NCBI GenBank assembly: GCA_029204225.1
Contig: CM055093.1
Location: 18,441,041-18,505,040 of the forward strand
Direction of reading: 5' to 3'
Length of the DNA stretch: 64,000 nucleotides
Source of the DNA: Diphasiastrum complanatum
Lineage: Eukaryota > Streptophyta > Lycopodiopsida > Lycopodiales > Lycopodiaceae
In this document: positions 1 through 13,300 of the stretch, piece after piece
How the letters are laid out: each line of letters opens with the position of its first letter
How positions within the stretch are numbered: the stretch's first letter is position 1
Notes under the pieces: generated by a model
The model's database searches: none
Seen by the model: only the letters and a program-made list of their open reading frames with translations
Told to the model about the DNA's origin: nothing
Made by a program: the position numbers and the translations under genes

Positions 1-870
1 TTGTTGTTGCTACAACTTCAGTCCAAAAAGATTTGCAAAAGGTATGCATGTGCCAACATACTTGGCGCTTTTTATTAAGGCCCTATTCTTTTTCTCTACT
101 ATTCCATTGGATTGTGGAGAGCATCTTGTGGTGAATTGTCTTGTAATTTCTTGTTCTTGACAATAATTTAAGAATTTAGTTGAGATGTATTCATCGCCTC
201 CATTGGTCCTTATGGCCTTCAGCTTCATGTTAGTTTGATATTCAACTTGTTCTTTAAAATTTTTAAAGAACTTGAAGACTTTTGATTTTTATTTTAAAAA
301 ATTATACTACAATTATTCTAGAGAAATCATCTATGAATGTCAAAAATTACTTGGCTCTCCCTAAAGAAGGATGATTCACGGGTCCACACATATCACTATG
401 AGCAATGTCTAATAAGTCTCTTGGAACATGGACATGATCTAATTTAAAGGGTGTTCTAGCATTCTTTCTTAAAATACAACTTTCACACACATGATGATTT
501 TTGTTGCTTTTGAGTTGCACCTGAATTAAGATACTAAGGTTGGTAATCTTGATTGTCTTCATGTTTTTTCACTCATTGTCCACTTCTTGAATAACTTTTG
601 CAGTATTAACTTGTTGTTGGTTAGCTTGTTGTTTTTGTTATTATTGAATTTCAAGATTCAAAAATCTTAAATCTCATGGTTTGTTCTTTTATAATGCTTG
701 TAGAATAGCTTTTTATTTGCTTTTGTAGAGAATGCTTCGTTTAAATTCTGCTACTGTTTATTTTGATTCTTATTTTCGTGCTTTTTAGGGTTTTTCTTTT
801 TCCCTTTGAATCTTTTCTTGATGAATGATGCTTGATTTTCAAATTTATCAAAAGTTGCTAAATTGTCATT
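1..870 (-). mobile_element. Ty1/Copia remnant (Copia-1), gag tail and integrase pieces
   Basis: On the minus strand 347-562 reads as a Copia pre-integrase/integrase N-terminus, with a CxxC pair (HVCESC) followed by a basic stretch and HSDMCGP, the usual context of the first catalytic aspartate. Further downstream 10-228 reads as the core end: the GG(D)EY block, where the expected aspartate reads as asparagine (RTNGGDEY), and NGIVEKKNR, which carries the catalytic glutamate. The Lys-rich stretch at about 600-860 could be the gag tail. Protease and most of the pre-integrase region are missing and frames are broken, so this is an old dead copy running off the left edge. It abuts the Gypsy A LTR at 875. 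Confidence 0.75.
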
Positions 871-874
871 CCTC

Positions 875-1631
875 TATAGTGGATTTCTTTCCTTGCTTAT
901 CCTCAACCCAAGATCTAAGTATTCTAGCATCAAGGAGATGAAGTTAGTTGTCACGTGTAGGTTCGTTCCCATTAGAGCGATAGCATATCTCAGATTTCAG
1001 CATGAATGGAAGATCCACATCTAACTCTAACATCCATTAACCCTAAGCATTAACACTACGATCCACAATGAAGATAGCTCACTCTTTCTCTCTCACAAAA
1101 CGCATAAGAAATAGCAATTTCAATAATAGTCAGATCCAACAATTAGCAAACACAACAAAAGCATGAGAGGTGGAGGAAAAGAGATAGAGAGCAAGGACAT
1201 TCACAAATCTATTCCATAAGAGAACCAATCTGTTTGTATTGAAATGAGAATATGAACATGAGGAGCAACTCGAGTTGGCCCCTATTTATAGTGGAGAGGA
1301 GGACCTTGGCCTCAAAATCCTATTGGTCCATTCCTACCTCCCTAACTATTCAAACTTAAAAAAGAGTGGAAACCCATTCAAAATTGGAGGGAACCAATTT
1401 GAAATTGAATCTGAACCAATTTTGGTGGGAGACCCAACTTTATTCACTAACCTGACGTTTAGGCCTGTGACATTAAAAGTCCCGCAAAAAGACCTACAGT
1501 CCTTGTATTGACTTTCTAATTATCAAATAACTATGTGATCATCGGGTTGGACTTACACACGCAGGGTGTCAAATCCCTCTCACTTATTAACTAGGGTTAG
1601 GGTTGCCTTGGGATCCGCAAACCCTCCAACA
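875..1631 (-). repeat. Gypsy A 3' LTR
   Basis: Read on the minus strand it starts TGTTGGAGGGTTTGCGGAT and ends with a slightly mutated CCACTATA where related LTRs end CCCACTACA. It matches in order the LTRs at 31,490-32,243, 43,235-43,950 and 56,642-57,391. It includes a CCAATAGGATT block and a TATAAATA box near 1,285. No tRNA-Asp primer site follows at its low-coordinate end; Copia-1 sequence does, as expected for a 3' LTR. A purine-rich tract ending GGTGGGAGATAC lies immediately upstream (about 1,632-1,650) and is the likely polypurine primer. Confidence 0.88.
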
Positions 1632-1903
1632 GTATCTCCCACCAAAACTATCTGAAATTTCAGCGAAGGTTTCCAATACTGTATGTGCAACATATGATCA
1701 AAACAGTGATTTTCTAAGTCATTTTTTCATCAAAAATTATCTTCTGAAAATACTTTCCTTCCTCTTTTTTCAGTCTGATGACTTTTCTGACTTTTGCTCA
1801 TCAGTATTTCCATATATTTTTTGTTTTACTATCTATTCCAAAAGAAAATATCAAGCAGAAAACAAATAATTGAAAAATAAGAAAAAGAAAACATAGTCTT
1901 GGA

Positions 1904-4900
1904 TCATGCTTGCTGAACTGGTGGAACAGGCTGCCAAAACTTACGTAGTCAGCTGCCATTCACTAGATTATCAAAATGTTTTCCATCCAGATGTTCAAGA
2001 ATAACTGCTCCATAGTTCAATATTTCTTTGATTCTGTACGGTCCTTCACACCTGTAAACTTCAATTTCCCTTTGATCAACTTGATTTTATATATAAGTGC
2101 TAGATCTCCTTCTTTCAGATCCTTTTTGTGTAATCGACGATCATGCCATGCCTTACGGCGAGCTTTCTCTGCTGCTAACGCAAGAACCACCATCAATCTG
2201 GTTTCACATTAGTTGTGCAAAGCTTCATGGCACAATTGTAAGCATTTGTCATCATCCAATTGCTCTGTGGCTGCTATGTGTAGAGATGGTATTAAAAATT
2301 CAATCGGCATGACAACATCTTGACCATAAACTAATTGAAACGATGTATGACTCGTGCTCCCTTTATAAGCGGTACTGAATGCCCATAATGCTACATGCAA
2401 TTTATGTTCCCAGTCAGAATGACTCGCTTCAACCATTTTTGTCATAATAGTGCAAAGAATCTTATTGGAAGATTCAGCTTGGCCATTACCCTTGGGATAA
2501 TACGGAGTACTAAACTGGTGTATAACGAAAAAAATTTCCAACAAACATTTTATCGTTTGATTAACAAAGTGTGTACCATGGTCACTGACAATCTCGCTCA
2601 AAAATTCAAATCTGATAATGATATTTTCATAGAGAAACTTAGTCTTAGATTTCGCATCAGCAACTTTAACAGCTTTGTCTTCAACCCACTTGGTCATATA
2701 GTCAGTTGCGACGATGATATATCTGGCTTGAGATCCTCGTGCCATAGAATGAATAGGACCAACATAATCCAGGTGCTTGCGATAGAACCCGATGTAAGGG
2801 TTCATAATTATGTTTCGTAGGACGTCATGCTCGTTGGCAAACATCACATTACTGAATATAATTTTCGATGTCTTTACGAAGTGTAGGCCACAAACAACCT
2901 GATTACAAAAGTTTGCAAACAGTAATATCTGTAGAGAAATGTCCTCCGCCCATGCCATCATGTGAAAATATAATTAAATCAGGTACTTCATGCGGTAAAA
3001 CACATCTTCGAAGAATATCATCCATTCCGCGATGATACAATTGTCCCGCAATCAATTGATAAAGTTGAGTCTTACGAATCAATTGTCTCTTTTGTACTTT
3101 TGTCAAGGAGTCATTAGGTTGGCCTAGCATCAGATACTCAACAATATCCGATGTCCACTCAGGTATTTCTTCTACATAAAATAATGCAGCATCTAGTAAT
3201 TCATCATCCACTTCAGTATTAACTGGCGCAGATTTGATTCTTGAAACATGGTCGGCGAGATAATGTTGTTTTCCCTTTCGAACCACGACTCGAAAGTCAA
3301 TTTCGGTCAATAATAGTAACTATCTTGCAATACGCCATGTATTACACGTCTTGTTTACCAAGTGAAGTAACGGCTGGTGATATGTATAAAATACAAAGTG
3401 CGTTTCCATAAGATAATGTCGAAATTTTTTTACAAAGAAAATCATGGCCAATGCCTTACATTCCGTTGTCGAATAGTTCTTCTCTAGATCTATAAGCTGT
3501 TTGCTTGCAAATCGTATGGGATAGTCTTTCTTGTATTCACTTGGTGGCTGCGTCAACACTGATCCAATAGCATATTTTGAGGCATCAGTGTGAACATGAA
3601 ATTTATCGTCCAATCTGGAGAACGTAGTATCGGTGCCGAATCTAATGTTTTTTTTAATTTTTCAAAGGCTTCTAACGCCTCAACTGTCCAAATAGGAACA
3701 ATGATCAGTTTGTATATAGGTCTTGCAAGATCTACAAAGAAAATAATAAAAATTCGATAATAATTCGCATGACCCATAAACACATAAACTCCACAATTTG
3801 TTGTTGGCGGCGGTAATTCCACAATAACTTTGATTTTGGAATAATTTGTAGCTATACCATGTCTTGATACCACATGCTCGAGAACAACTTCATGAGAAAT
3901 CCAAATTTGACACTTTTCTGGATTTAAGAAAATCTGATATTTGCGGCACCATTCAAATACTTTTTCCAATCAATCCAGATGGTCTGTATCTGTGCTATGG
4001 ACTCCAAGGTCATCCAAATAAATTTCAAAGAATTTATGTAGATAATCTTTAAAAACAAACTACATTACTCTTTAAAACGAACGAGGTGCATTACAAAGTC
4101 CAAACGTCATTACTTTATAAGCATAAATGCCACATTCTATTGCAAAAGTTATTTTGTGACGATCTGCAGGTGCAATCTTGACTTGGTTGTATCCACTAAA
4201 TCCATCCAGAAAACTGTAAGCTTCCGCTCCAGCAAAGCGATGCAAAATACTTTCGGTAAAAGGTAACGGAAAGTGATCCTTCCGCGTCACTTTGTTCAAG
4301 GCCTTGAGATTCACACAAATTCTCAATTTCTCATTCTTTTTAGGAACAATGACAATTGGTGAAACCCATTCAGTATGCTCGATCTCATAAATGAAATCGG
4401 CTTCAAGCAATCTTTGTAGCTCTTTCTTTATGAAATCCGTAACATTACGATTATAGCGATAGAACTTTTGTGACCTTGGAAACTGCATCAAGTATTAAGG
4501 GTATGGTATGCTCAATAACTGATGTCGGAATCCCTTTGAGATCTTTATAAGTCCAAGCAAAGCAATCTTGATACTTAGTAAGCAATTTCCGTAGCGCTTG
4601 AAACTGTTCAGGAGTAAGTTGTGCTCCAACTTGTACAATCTTTTCTGGATCTCCTGGTTCAGCAAGATTCATAGGATGTGTCCTAGCTGGGCCATCGTAA
4701 ACATCTTTCGATTCTAGCACTTGTTCTTCTAGTTCACGATGTGCTTTTGGTAACATGATAACCACATCATCCATACTTTAACGTTCGAAATGCTCTCGCA
4801 CATCGTGCTAGACTTCCTCTGATTGTTCTTTGTCAAAAAGATTAGCCTTGGATCTTCGCTTAGCTTTCTTAGCAGAATCAATCGTGGAGGCGATGACTTC

Positions 4901-5627
4901 TGAGAAGATGGACTCTTCTTTGAAGGTGAAGACTTCCTAGACGGTGATGTCTTGCGAGAATTCTGACTTGAAGAATCATCATTGACTTTCCCTTTGCCTT
5001 TATCCAATAAGGGTGGCACATTCTTCGAATCAACCTTTTGAGGTGGATTTTTTTATTTTGGGACCGTATTATAATGTTGCTTAGTTTGTTTCTTTGTCAT
5101 TGATCTTGTGATCTTGTCTTCCTTCAATATAACTACTTTTGGCGGTTTTATTGTTGGTTCAATATCACGTACTTCAAATTTGGTAGGATCCATGTGATTT
5201 AGAACCTGCTCATCAGTAAGTTATGCATTGTCATCATAAGTCAAGGTGTGACTCATATGAATAAGTTCATCTTCAATTGGATCTGGTATGGGTTCCGTTG
5301 ATATCCAAGCTTCAGCACATTCAAAGGAAAAGTGATCGGTGTATCCAAAATTTGATCCAATAATGAATTCTCGTTCAAGTCGGACTGATTATCTTGTGTA
5401 CACATATAACTTGTTGTACAATCAATTGTTGCAAGAGCTTGATTCCAGTTAACAGTATTAGTTTGAGAGTCATAATGAGCTATCCAATTTTTTACTGGTC
5501 GGTCATAGGTATGATCCGTTGTTGATGAATTATCATCCTCTTTTTGGGCTATTGGTTTGATAGTCCAAGTGATCGGATCAACTTTGACTGCACGTTCATG
5601 ATTTTCAAAAGTGATTTTTCCGGTACC
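1904..5627 (-). pseudogene. Gypsy A pol: linker, reverse transcriptase, RNase H, integrase
   Basis: Broken into frames 4,729-5,019, 4,451-4,774, 4,072-4,491, 3,553-3,969, 3,320-3,613, 2,903-3,310 and 2,209-2,961, with the integrase tail ending near 1,904. Visible blocks are a Ser/Lys/Pro-rich linker, the RT palm (FLDGFSGYNQVKIA), the YLDD codons at about 4,005-4,030, the RNase H start (FHVHTDASKYAIGS), the integrase zinc-domain part (HDGMGGGHFSTDI), VATDYMTKWVE and SDHGTHFVNQ with the two aspartates, and NGQAESSNK with the glutamate. It once supplied reverse transcription and integration. Frameshifts and stops between nearly every block make it non-functional. Confidence 0.85.
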
Positions 5628-7886
5628 CTAGTTATGAATCACTTGCGCAACTCGTAACCATGGACGTCCCAATAGGACTCGGTAGACATTTGGTGCGTCA
5701 GGTAAGTCCATTACTACAAAAGTAATGACAAACTGTACTCCAACAATTTTGACAAGTATGTCTTCAACCGTTTCTCGTGGACAAACTGTAGTTTGATCAG
5801 CTAGCTGAATGGCAAAAGTCGCAGGCTTACTTTTTGTAAGGCCCCATTTTGCACATAGCTTTGTAGAAATCAAGTTAACTCCCGAACCTCCATCTATCAC
5901 GGCTGCTTCTTTAGAAAATTGCCTATGTTGTATTGGCAGAGTGATATTTTTTTGTTCACTTTTCCAAGCTGCTTCAAAATGGAGTACCTCATTAGATTCT
6001 TCAAATCCAGCACAAAAAAGTGGTTCCTGATTGGCTTCTGGTTAGATTTGAGTTAATTTTTGCACTAATACTTCTTTTGCGTTTGGCACCAACTTCAAGA
6101 ACTCTTCCAATGTAATATTGATCTTACTAGACAAAATACTCATGACGAATTCCGTTTGCCGCACTTCCGGTTCAGTCATCTTGAAGGGTTCTTCATAATG
6201 ATGCAATTGAACATTCATATCTGTATGTGGATTATTCGGTGGTTGCATTGGTGAAGAACGAACATTGGTTGCTACTCTAGCAGCTTCAAGCTCCTCTTCT
6301 TCTTGCAAATATTTAATCCATTGTCTCATATCTTGATATCTCCTCTTTTCGGCATGGGATTTGGATAGACTCCAGATGCCGTCGGTATATCAGTTAATGG
6401 TATAGAATCAGCATGTATTGGATCTGCTACTGGTTCTTTTTGCTTTTGAGCTTTGGTAACCACCATTAAAGGTACACTTGGTTCAGGTAGGACTGCTGGT
6501 CTTTGCTTGATTGTTATCAAATTTACAAGAGCTATGACCAGTGGTGGCTTCGGTCTCGCTGGACACTCCTCGTAGCAATGCCCATAACCACAATCACGAC
6601 TAAATGATACAAATTTGCCTTTGTTTGGACATTCTGCAACTCTGTGATTTTCTCCACATGCAAAGCATCCAAGTGGTGCTCTAGTCCAATTTCTAGATGC
6701 TTGTTGTTGTGCGGCAGCATAAATAGCATATTATTCTGAAGGTCCACTTTCATTACTGTAATTCCATTGCTCATTATCTCTGTAAGGTTCTGGTTTCATC
6801 AAATTAGTAGGAGGAGCAGATTGTGTCGGTGGGGCTGGTAAAGCTAATCTCTCCAGATACCCAAGAGCAGATTGACAAGGTCTGGCTGCCGGATTCCCTC
6901 CATAATGGGATTTTCGATATCCCATCTGGGCATATCGTTGCTGGATAATCCGAAGATTAAAATGGCAATAAACAGTCTCATGCTCAAGCAAATTACACAG
7001 ATGGCAAATATTGGTTTCTATTCATTTTTTCAATTGAGGACATTCATTTGGTGTGTGATTGCCCGTACAAATGGAACACCAGACATTTTCCCTGGTAGGA
7101 GCAAACTTCTCAGGGTCCTTGTTTGCTTTTCCATGGAAATCTTCCAATACTTTGATCTTCTCATCAAGTTGCGACTGCAATATTTCCATCTGTTTCTACT
7201 GGTTCTTTCCAAGTTTCTCAAACTCGTTGAGCATCATCTCTGTAGTAGCGTTGATATTCGTTGATGCAATAGTGGTGGATGTCGTAGTGGTCTGCCCTGC
7301 TGTATAAGACAACATATTGATATTTGGCTCATCATCTGATCTCCAATCTTCATCCTCCTCTCATATTGTATCGTCCATAGCGTTTTGCAAAATTGCATAC
7401 TCATTATGGCGTTTCAGATCACGTCTGATCCTTTTAGGTAGACCTGACAAAAACCACATAATCATGGCATTTTCGTTAATCAGCTCGGGTTCACACTCAG
7501 ATCTGAGGCGTTTAACTCGTTCAATGTAATCTCAAACCATTTCTCGCTTTCCCATTTTAACTTTACTTAAAAGTAGAAAAGGGTCTTCCATAAACTTCCG
7601 TGGTTTGAACCGTGTAATGAGGGCTCGTTTAACAGCTTCCCAATCTGTACGCTCAGTCTCATCTTGATTGTAGTACCAATCTTGCATTGCACCCGTTAAG
7701 GCCATAGGAAAAAGCTTAAATTTATTTTGAGAAAAAAACTTCGCCATAGACTTCACAAGATTCAGCATAGATCTGGAGAAATCTTACTGGATTTGTTAAT
7801 CCATTGTATTTGGGTAGATCCAAACAAGGTGATCTCCTAATTATGATTGAATTGACTTCCTGAGGAGCACCTCCAAGAGCAGCCAT
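5628..7886 (-). pseudogene. Gypsy A gag and aspartic protease
   Basis: The start at 7,886 is chosen because the same ATG-Ala-Ala context opens gag in Gypsy D (58,253). 7,532-7,768 reads as the capsid core (WYYNQDETERTDWEAV, ALITRFKPRKF). A CCHC zinc knuckle (CFACGENHRVAEC) and a second Cys/His cluster lie near 6,550-6,680. The protease frame 5,628-5,900 has the active-site block MIDGGSGVNLIS and the family C-terminal block LLGRPWL. DGGSG replaces the common D(S/T)G, as in some plant Gypsy proteases. Multiple frameshifts separate the pieces. Gag packages the RNA and the protease processes the polyprotein in intact relatives. Confidence 0.82.
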
Positions 7887-7960
7887 CTTTACAAATCAAA
7901 TCAATCAGACAATGAGATTGGAACTAGATTTTTCAATCAGACTATCTATAAGAAAAGCTT

Positions 7961-8976
7961 TGAAGAAGCAAAACGTTTCTACTATCAAAGCTTTGCTAGC
8001 TCTCAGCCCTCAGTCTGACAAAAAGACACGAAGCGAAAATGTTGGCAAACATCACGAAAAAACATGAAGCGAACATGTTTGCGAACACCCTAACGAAGAG
8101 ACACGAATGCGAAAAGTTCGCGAAAGAAAATTTTTCGTGATACAGCAGGAGAAAGTCAGACGATGCGAAAGTCAAGCGACTCGAAGCGACACGAAAATCT
8201 TCGCGACACTTTTCGACCCTCACGCTCCAAAAGATTAGGAAGATCATGCAAATACCAAGAAGTACAAAAATCCCTGATCTGATTCGATGACGTCAGCGGA
8301 AGAGTGTTAGGACGTGCCTAACCCACCTCTCTTGTAATCCATGATTAATTATAGATTGTTTAGTCTATCTAATCTGGTGTGCTACCCTAAATCTATAAGA
8401 TACATACAATAGGAGATAGATATACACAATATACAGACTACAGAATAGAAGTCCATCTGTGAGCGAGACAAGTTTTTGTAAGCAAGATCCACAGAGATCC
8501 AAGAAGTCCGCTAGTAAGCGAGACATTACTCATGGGAGAGCGATGCTCCTCTCACGCCAACGCGTTGTGTGGGTCTATCATACAACACACGAAAAGAAAG
8601 AGGATCAATAGATGATATTGTAGCTATTACACACATATTACTCTTATCTTTGTCTGATCTTGAATGAATTACTATCCGCCATCGCTTGTGTATCTCATTT
8701 ACTCATTTATCAATTTTGCACACTGGTTCAGTTTTGTTGAATGTTGTGTTAATCTAAAACGTAGACCAGCAGTGTCTGTCTACATTTTGGAGGATTGTAG
8801 AAATGATATAGCCGGCAGCGACCAGCAATCATATCTGAAATCTATTCGAATTGTTTTCGTTCGCAATTAATTTGATTTCGCTGCAGCAATGTCAATATTA
8901 GAGCTTGTTCATTTCGTTTAGTTTCGTTTGAGAGCCTGATTGATATTTGCAATTAGCCTTACACATATTTTTCGCA
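7961..8976 (+). repeat. Copia-2a 5' LTR
   Basis: Begins TGAAGAAGCAAAACG and ends near TTTTTCGCA, four bases before the primer site. It aligns in order with 20,956-21,990 (minus) and 24,810-25,700 (plus). The left part is rich in GCGAA/TTCGC words, with a perfect TTCGCGAA at 8,117-8,124. It was inserted into the Gypsy A leader, since the preceding 20 bases still follow that leader. A matching target duplication cannot be tested because the right end of the element is lost. Confidence 0.85.
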
Positions 8977-8980
8977 TCAG

Positions 8981-8993
8981 TGGTATCAGAGCC
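8981..8993 (+). promoter_or_regulatory. Copia-2a primer binding site, initiator tRNA-Met
   Basis: TGGTATCAGAGCC, the classic plant Copia minus-strand primer site, lies four bases (TCAG) after the LTR end. Confidence 0.92.
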
Positions 8994-9091
8994 ACACCTG
9001 TCATAGTCTGACATAGCCAGAAAGCTATCAGATCCAGGAGGCTAAGGATTCAACAAAGAACCATCAACAAGTGAGAACACAATTTACAGCA

Positions 9092-10378
9092 ATGGCTTCG
9101 ATGAGCAGCATACAATCCAAGATCTGCACAATCCTCGATTCATCAGGATTTAACTTCCTAGCATGGAAGGTTAAGACCTCGTTGATATTAAAGGGAGAAG
9201 GATTGTTCCCCTGGGTAGATGGCACCGAGGAGATGCCTACGACAATAGGCAAGGAGCTACGCGAATGGAGGGAGAAGAATGACAAGGTAGTAGCCGTGTT
9301 ATCTTCATCCATCGAGGATAGCCTAACTCTTGACCTGGCTACAATCTCTAAAGCAAAGGAGATGTGGGATACATTACTCACAAGATTTCAGACGAAATCA
9401 CGCAATTAGATAATGTTGCTCGAAGATCAACTGACAAACCTACAGTGGGATGGTAAAGACCTCACTTCCTTCATTAGGAAGATGAAGGATCTATTCCTAT
9501 CACTACACAATTCTGGAACAGAAATGTAGTATCAACAGAGAAGCAGCTGACATATTTGTTGAGAGCCTTACCAAGATCCTTCCAGACAACCAGAACGCTG
9601 CTAGGAAAAGATCCTACAATGACACTCGAAAAAGCTGTTGTTGAGATTCGAGAAGAAGTCGAGACTCGAGAGCACCTTGATCACAAGAACGCATCTGACC
9701 AAGCTCTCTACAACAACAAGGAGAAATCAAAAAAGCAATTAATGCCTAGGCAGGATCGAGATCAACAAGCAGAAGGAGCCAGCAAAGGCAAGTGGAAGAA
9801 CAAAGAAAGGTCGAAATAGCAGAGTGGAGACAAGAAGACATGCGTGAGATGCAAATGCGAAAGACATACTATTGATTCATGTTGGCTCAATCTGAAAATT
9901 GAGTGTATCCACTGTCATAAGAAGGGTCATGTAGCCATGGACTGCCGCCAGAACCCAAGACACAAATCAGCTCAAAGCAGACAGGAGAACAACAATAGTT
10001 CATCCTATGTCGAGTAGCCAAAGAGCTCAAAGATGGGGCCTACATCTATATAGATATGTGTGCAGTGTCAACACCTGACACACAGGAGGTAATCCGTGAT
10101 TAACTACCTCGCATTTCGTTACATCAAGACGGATCATGTCTGATTTTCGAAGTGCAGATCCATCAAGATTTATCGTTCTTGGAGATGGATCGAAGCATCA
10201 AGTGAATGGCATTGGTTCACTATGGCTCAACACAAACGACATAGACAGATGACTCGAAAATGTTCTGTTCGTGCCTACACTGTAGCAGGACTTGCTATTA
10301 GTAGCAAGAATAGCTGATGCAGGGATGCGTGTGATGTTCTCAGATGAAGCATGCAACGTTGTTGATGCAAGTACCAGA
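9092..10378 (+). pseudogene. Copia-2a gag and start of protease
   Basis: The ATG at 9,092 opens a frame shared with the gag copies at 18,581 and 20,837 (minus). The first part carries the Copia gag blocks FLAWKVKTSLILKGEG, REWREKNDKAVA-like and AKEMWDTLLTRFQTKS. It then meets a TAG at about 9,407 and continues in other frames (NLQWDGKDLTSFIRKMKD; LLRALPRSFQTTRTLL). Two zinc knuckles follow (CVRCKCERHTIDSC and CIHCHKKGHVAMDC, about 9,840-9,960). The protease start near 10,085-10,140 is badly decayed at the active site. Several stops make it dead. Confidence 0.82.
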
Positions 10379-13300
10379 CAAGGTTATGTAAAAATTAGCT
10401 TACCAACAATAATAGGCCATGCAATGACACTTCCTATAGCATCACTGAGAACAACCATCTCTCCTATTTCATTTGAAATTGGTTATTTTACAGTAGCATA
10501 ATGACAAAACCTTAAAATTTTTATCGAATAGCTACCGTAAAATGAGAGACATAGATCTTATTTCACCACTTATCCCCATCTTATTAGATCACATAAGGTG
10601 GATCTTATTAGATCACATAACATAGATCTTGTTTGATGACTTAGAATTGCATGGTATTCATTTAAGAGACAAAAGAGAGAAGATAGCCATCAATTTGAGG
10701 GTGCATTTATGACAAATCATGATAATCATGCTCAAATACATCATGCATAGATCAATATGTGGATCTATACAAGCTCGATGCATATATATATAGCCTAAAC
10801 CCCAAGTACATCAAAATCGAATAGAAAGAGAAGATAATCCCTCTATTTTCTTTCCATCACATAGGCATCATTCATAGATGTCTGATGATTGGGAAAAAAA
10901 ACCTTGCCTCTACGATATTTCATATGAAGTCGTGTCCAAATTTTTATGAGATGTAAAGTCAAAACACACAATATCTCACCTAGAAAGAGTGGTAATGGAC
11001 GATAGATGCACTTGCAATATGATCCATTGTGTGTACTAAAATCTTGGAGAAGCTTTTGATACTACAAAGAAAACAATATTAAAAGTTGTGTCTAAGTGCC
11101 GAGGGTTGGGAGTTATATGACATCTATTCTTTTCTCAAAAGTTGAAATCTGATTCCACTTATTAAGAGCAAAAATAATCTCAACCAATGCATAGATAAGT
11201 GACAAGTAGGAATATTCAAGTCCAATTTTCAAAAGGCATATTCTTCCTATTTGCACTATCTCGATTACCTACTGACCTTATTGCATCTAGCTTTACAAAG
11301 TTGTTGGGTTCATTTTAGGATTCACTTATGTAAAAAATCTAAATTGCATGTGTCAACAGTTAGTCGATAGTAAGTAGGTCTATTGGTTCAAACTTACTGC
11401 CCAAATTTAGGGTAAAAATTCTAAAGAAGAAAGAGGACCAATCAACATCGCAAGAAGTTTTGTCCATCATTCCACATTCTCTCTCACACACAAGATGTGC
11501 CCCAAGTCCTAGCAAACAACTTGATATGAAGGTAGGATGGCCATCTTTTGAAGGCAATTGGAGTTTTTTAATTCGACACCATTGGATTTTTCTAGATTTT
11601 GACCCACTACCAACCATTGTTGAATTGGGAAACACATGGCCTTCTTTCATTGCATTTTTATTAGTCTAGAAAGATCGTTCAGAGTGACAATATTTTAACT
11701 TAATTAAAAATTCAATTACTCAAATCATAATTGCAAGTGCCATTAGCAACAAGATTAAAACAATAGTACTTGCCTATTAAGGAAAGGCTAACTATCAAGG
11801 ACCTTCTTTCTCACATAAGTGCCATTGATTTTAGAGTTTCCATGCAAGTAGCAATGTGTCCACCAATGCATCCTGCAAATGCCATTTGCTTGGAACAATG
11901 TTTTTCTCATGAAGCACATACTCAAAAATTGAGGAATAAAGAAAGACATCACTCAAACTTTTACAACTTCCACCAATATAAGAAATACAAAAAAAATACT
12001 TTATCATATGTATCATAGATTTAGCACATTTTCTACTCATGAGTTAAAACATATATTCATCTATGACTTTGGTTTCGAAAGGTTCATCTATCATGCATGC
12101 CTAAAATCACACCTTTATTCAAAGGACAAAACTTTAAATTTATAGAGCATACATAGTAAGTGTCAAAGCGTCAAAAGTCTTCGTATTTTGGGAGGCCGCC
12201 TTAAGTGATTGATTGATTTCTATCACCGTAATTGCATTTCAACTTGTCCAAATATTATTTCAAACTCTTGTAAGAATTTGATGTTTCAAATGTGTTTGAA
12301 GCCTCAAAAGTGTGAAACCATACTTCTAGACCATTTCAAATGCCTTCACAAGTTCTTTTGAGCGTTACGTGAGAATGCTAGGTAAGGTGTTCACCCAAGT
12401 CTTTTGAATAATATCTTTCTAAAAAGATTTGCCAAGTACTAGTACCACCAATTATAAGCTCTTACATAATCTAAGTTTGGCATATCATCAAATTTGAAAC
12501 TTGCATAATGTGTTGAATTATGAATTTGAACGAAGGCTCAAACATGAATTTCGAGTTTAAGGTTAAGAACTTGTAAATTAGTAGATGCTTGAAAATGACA
12601 GTAGTCATACACCAGCATCCGTGATTGATAACTAAGTGCCAATATCAAGCTAGCTCTTAAGTACAAAATGTTGGACTCAAAATTCAAGAGACCATGTTAG
12701 CCATATAGAAAAATCTAGAACTGGGTCAAGTTATGCCTATCTTACCCCTTTAGACTTTGTATTTTTGTAACTTGTAAGTTGTGTATATGCCATTGGAGTA
12801 CTAATTAAATACACGGAATCCCTTCTCATGCACATTTTGGCAAGTAGGTCAAGCAAGACACATGGTCCACTTGACACTTAGAGCTAAATTTAGTAAGTGA
12901 CATCTCGTGGATAACTATCATGATTTTACAACACGTGGCAACCAAGATCTTTTGGATCTTGAGGGTTTACCATGCCCTCTCACTAATAAATTATTCACTT
13001 GTTAATCCATCTCTCTCGTCAAGTAGCTTGAGCTTTGATGTTTGCCAACTTTCTTGATTCTCCATGTATTTGAATGATTTCTGCTATGCTATTGATGTAC
13101 TTATTATCATCTATCATCGTTATGATGCTATATAGGATGAGCTACAAGTTTCAACAAGAGGTTCATACAAAGTCAAGCTCATGGATATGCATGCTCAAAC
13201 AAGGGTTGTAGTGGTGTCACCAACAAGAACATCATAAATGCAAAGGAATTGAAGTTGGCCTTAGGGTAATGGTAGAGGGAGAGACATAAGCAAAACACAA

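Larger units (their letters stand above)
875..7960 (-). mobile_element. Ty3/Gypsy element A, 5' truncated
   Basis: Order on the minus strand from high to low coordinate is leader, gag, protease, RT, RNase H, integrase, short 3' UTR, 3' LTR. This is the Ty3/Gypsy order (integrase after RNase H). No chromodomain is seen after the GPY-type integrase tail. The 5' LTR is absent: the leader, still alignable with the Gypsy D leader just before the gag ATG, ends at 7,960 where Copia-2a begins. Every open frame is interrupted, so the element is defective. Compared with Gypsy C its region between pol and 3' LTR is only about 270 bp. Confidence 0.88.
7961..10378 (+). mobile_element. Ty1/Copia element 2a, 5' part only
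   Basis: LTR, tRNA-Met primer site, gag and the first part of protease are present. Similarity to the sister copies 2c and 2d stops at about 10,378 (the block ending GTTGTTGATGCAAGTACCAGA), after which the sequence is unrelated. Integrase, RT, RNase H and 3' LTR are missing. It marks the left border of the ferredoxin island and points toward it, whereas the Copia-2 copies on the right border are inverted. Confidence 0.85.

Noticed and set aside
10780-10860. A promoter at the TATATATATA word
   Set aside because: No downstream gene or LTR structure is visible, and such words are common in AT-rich DNA.
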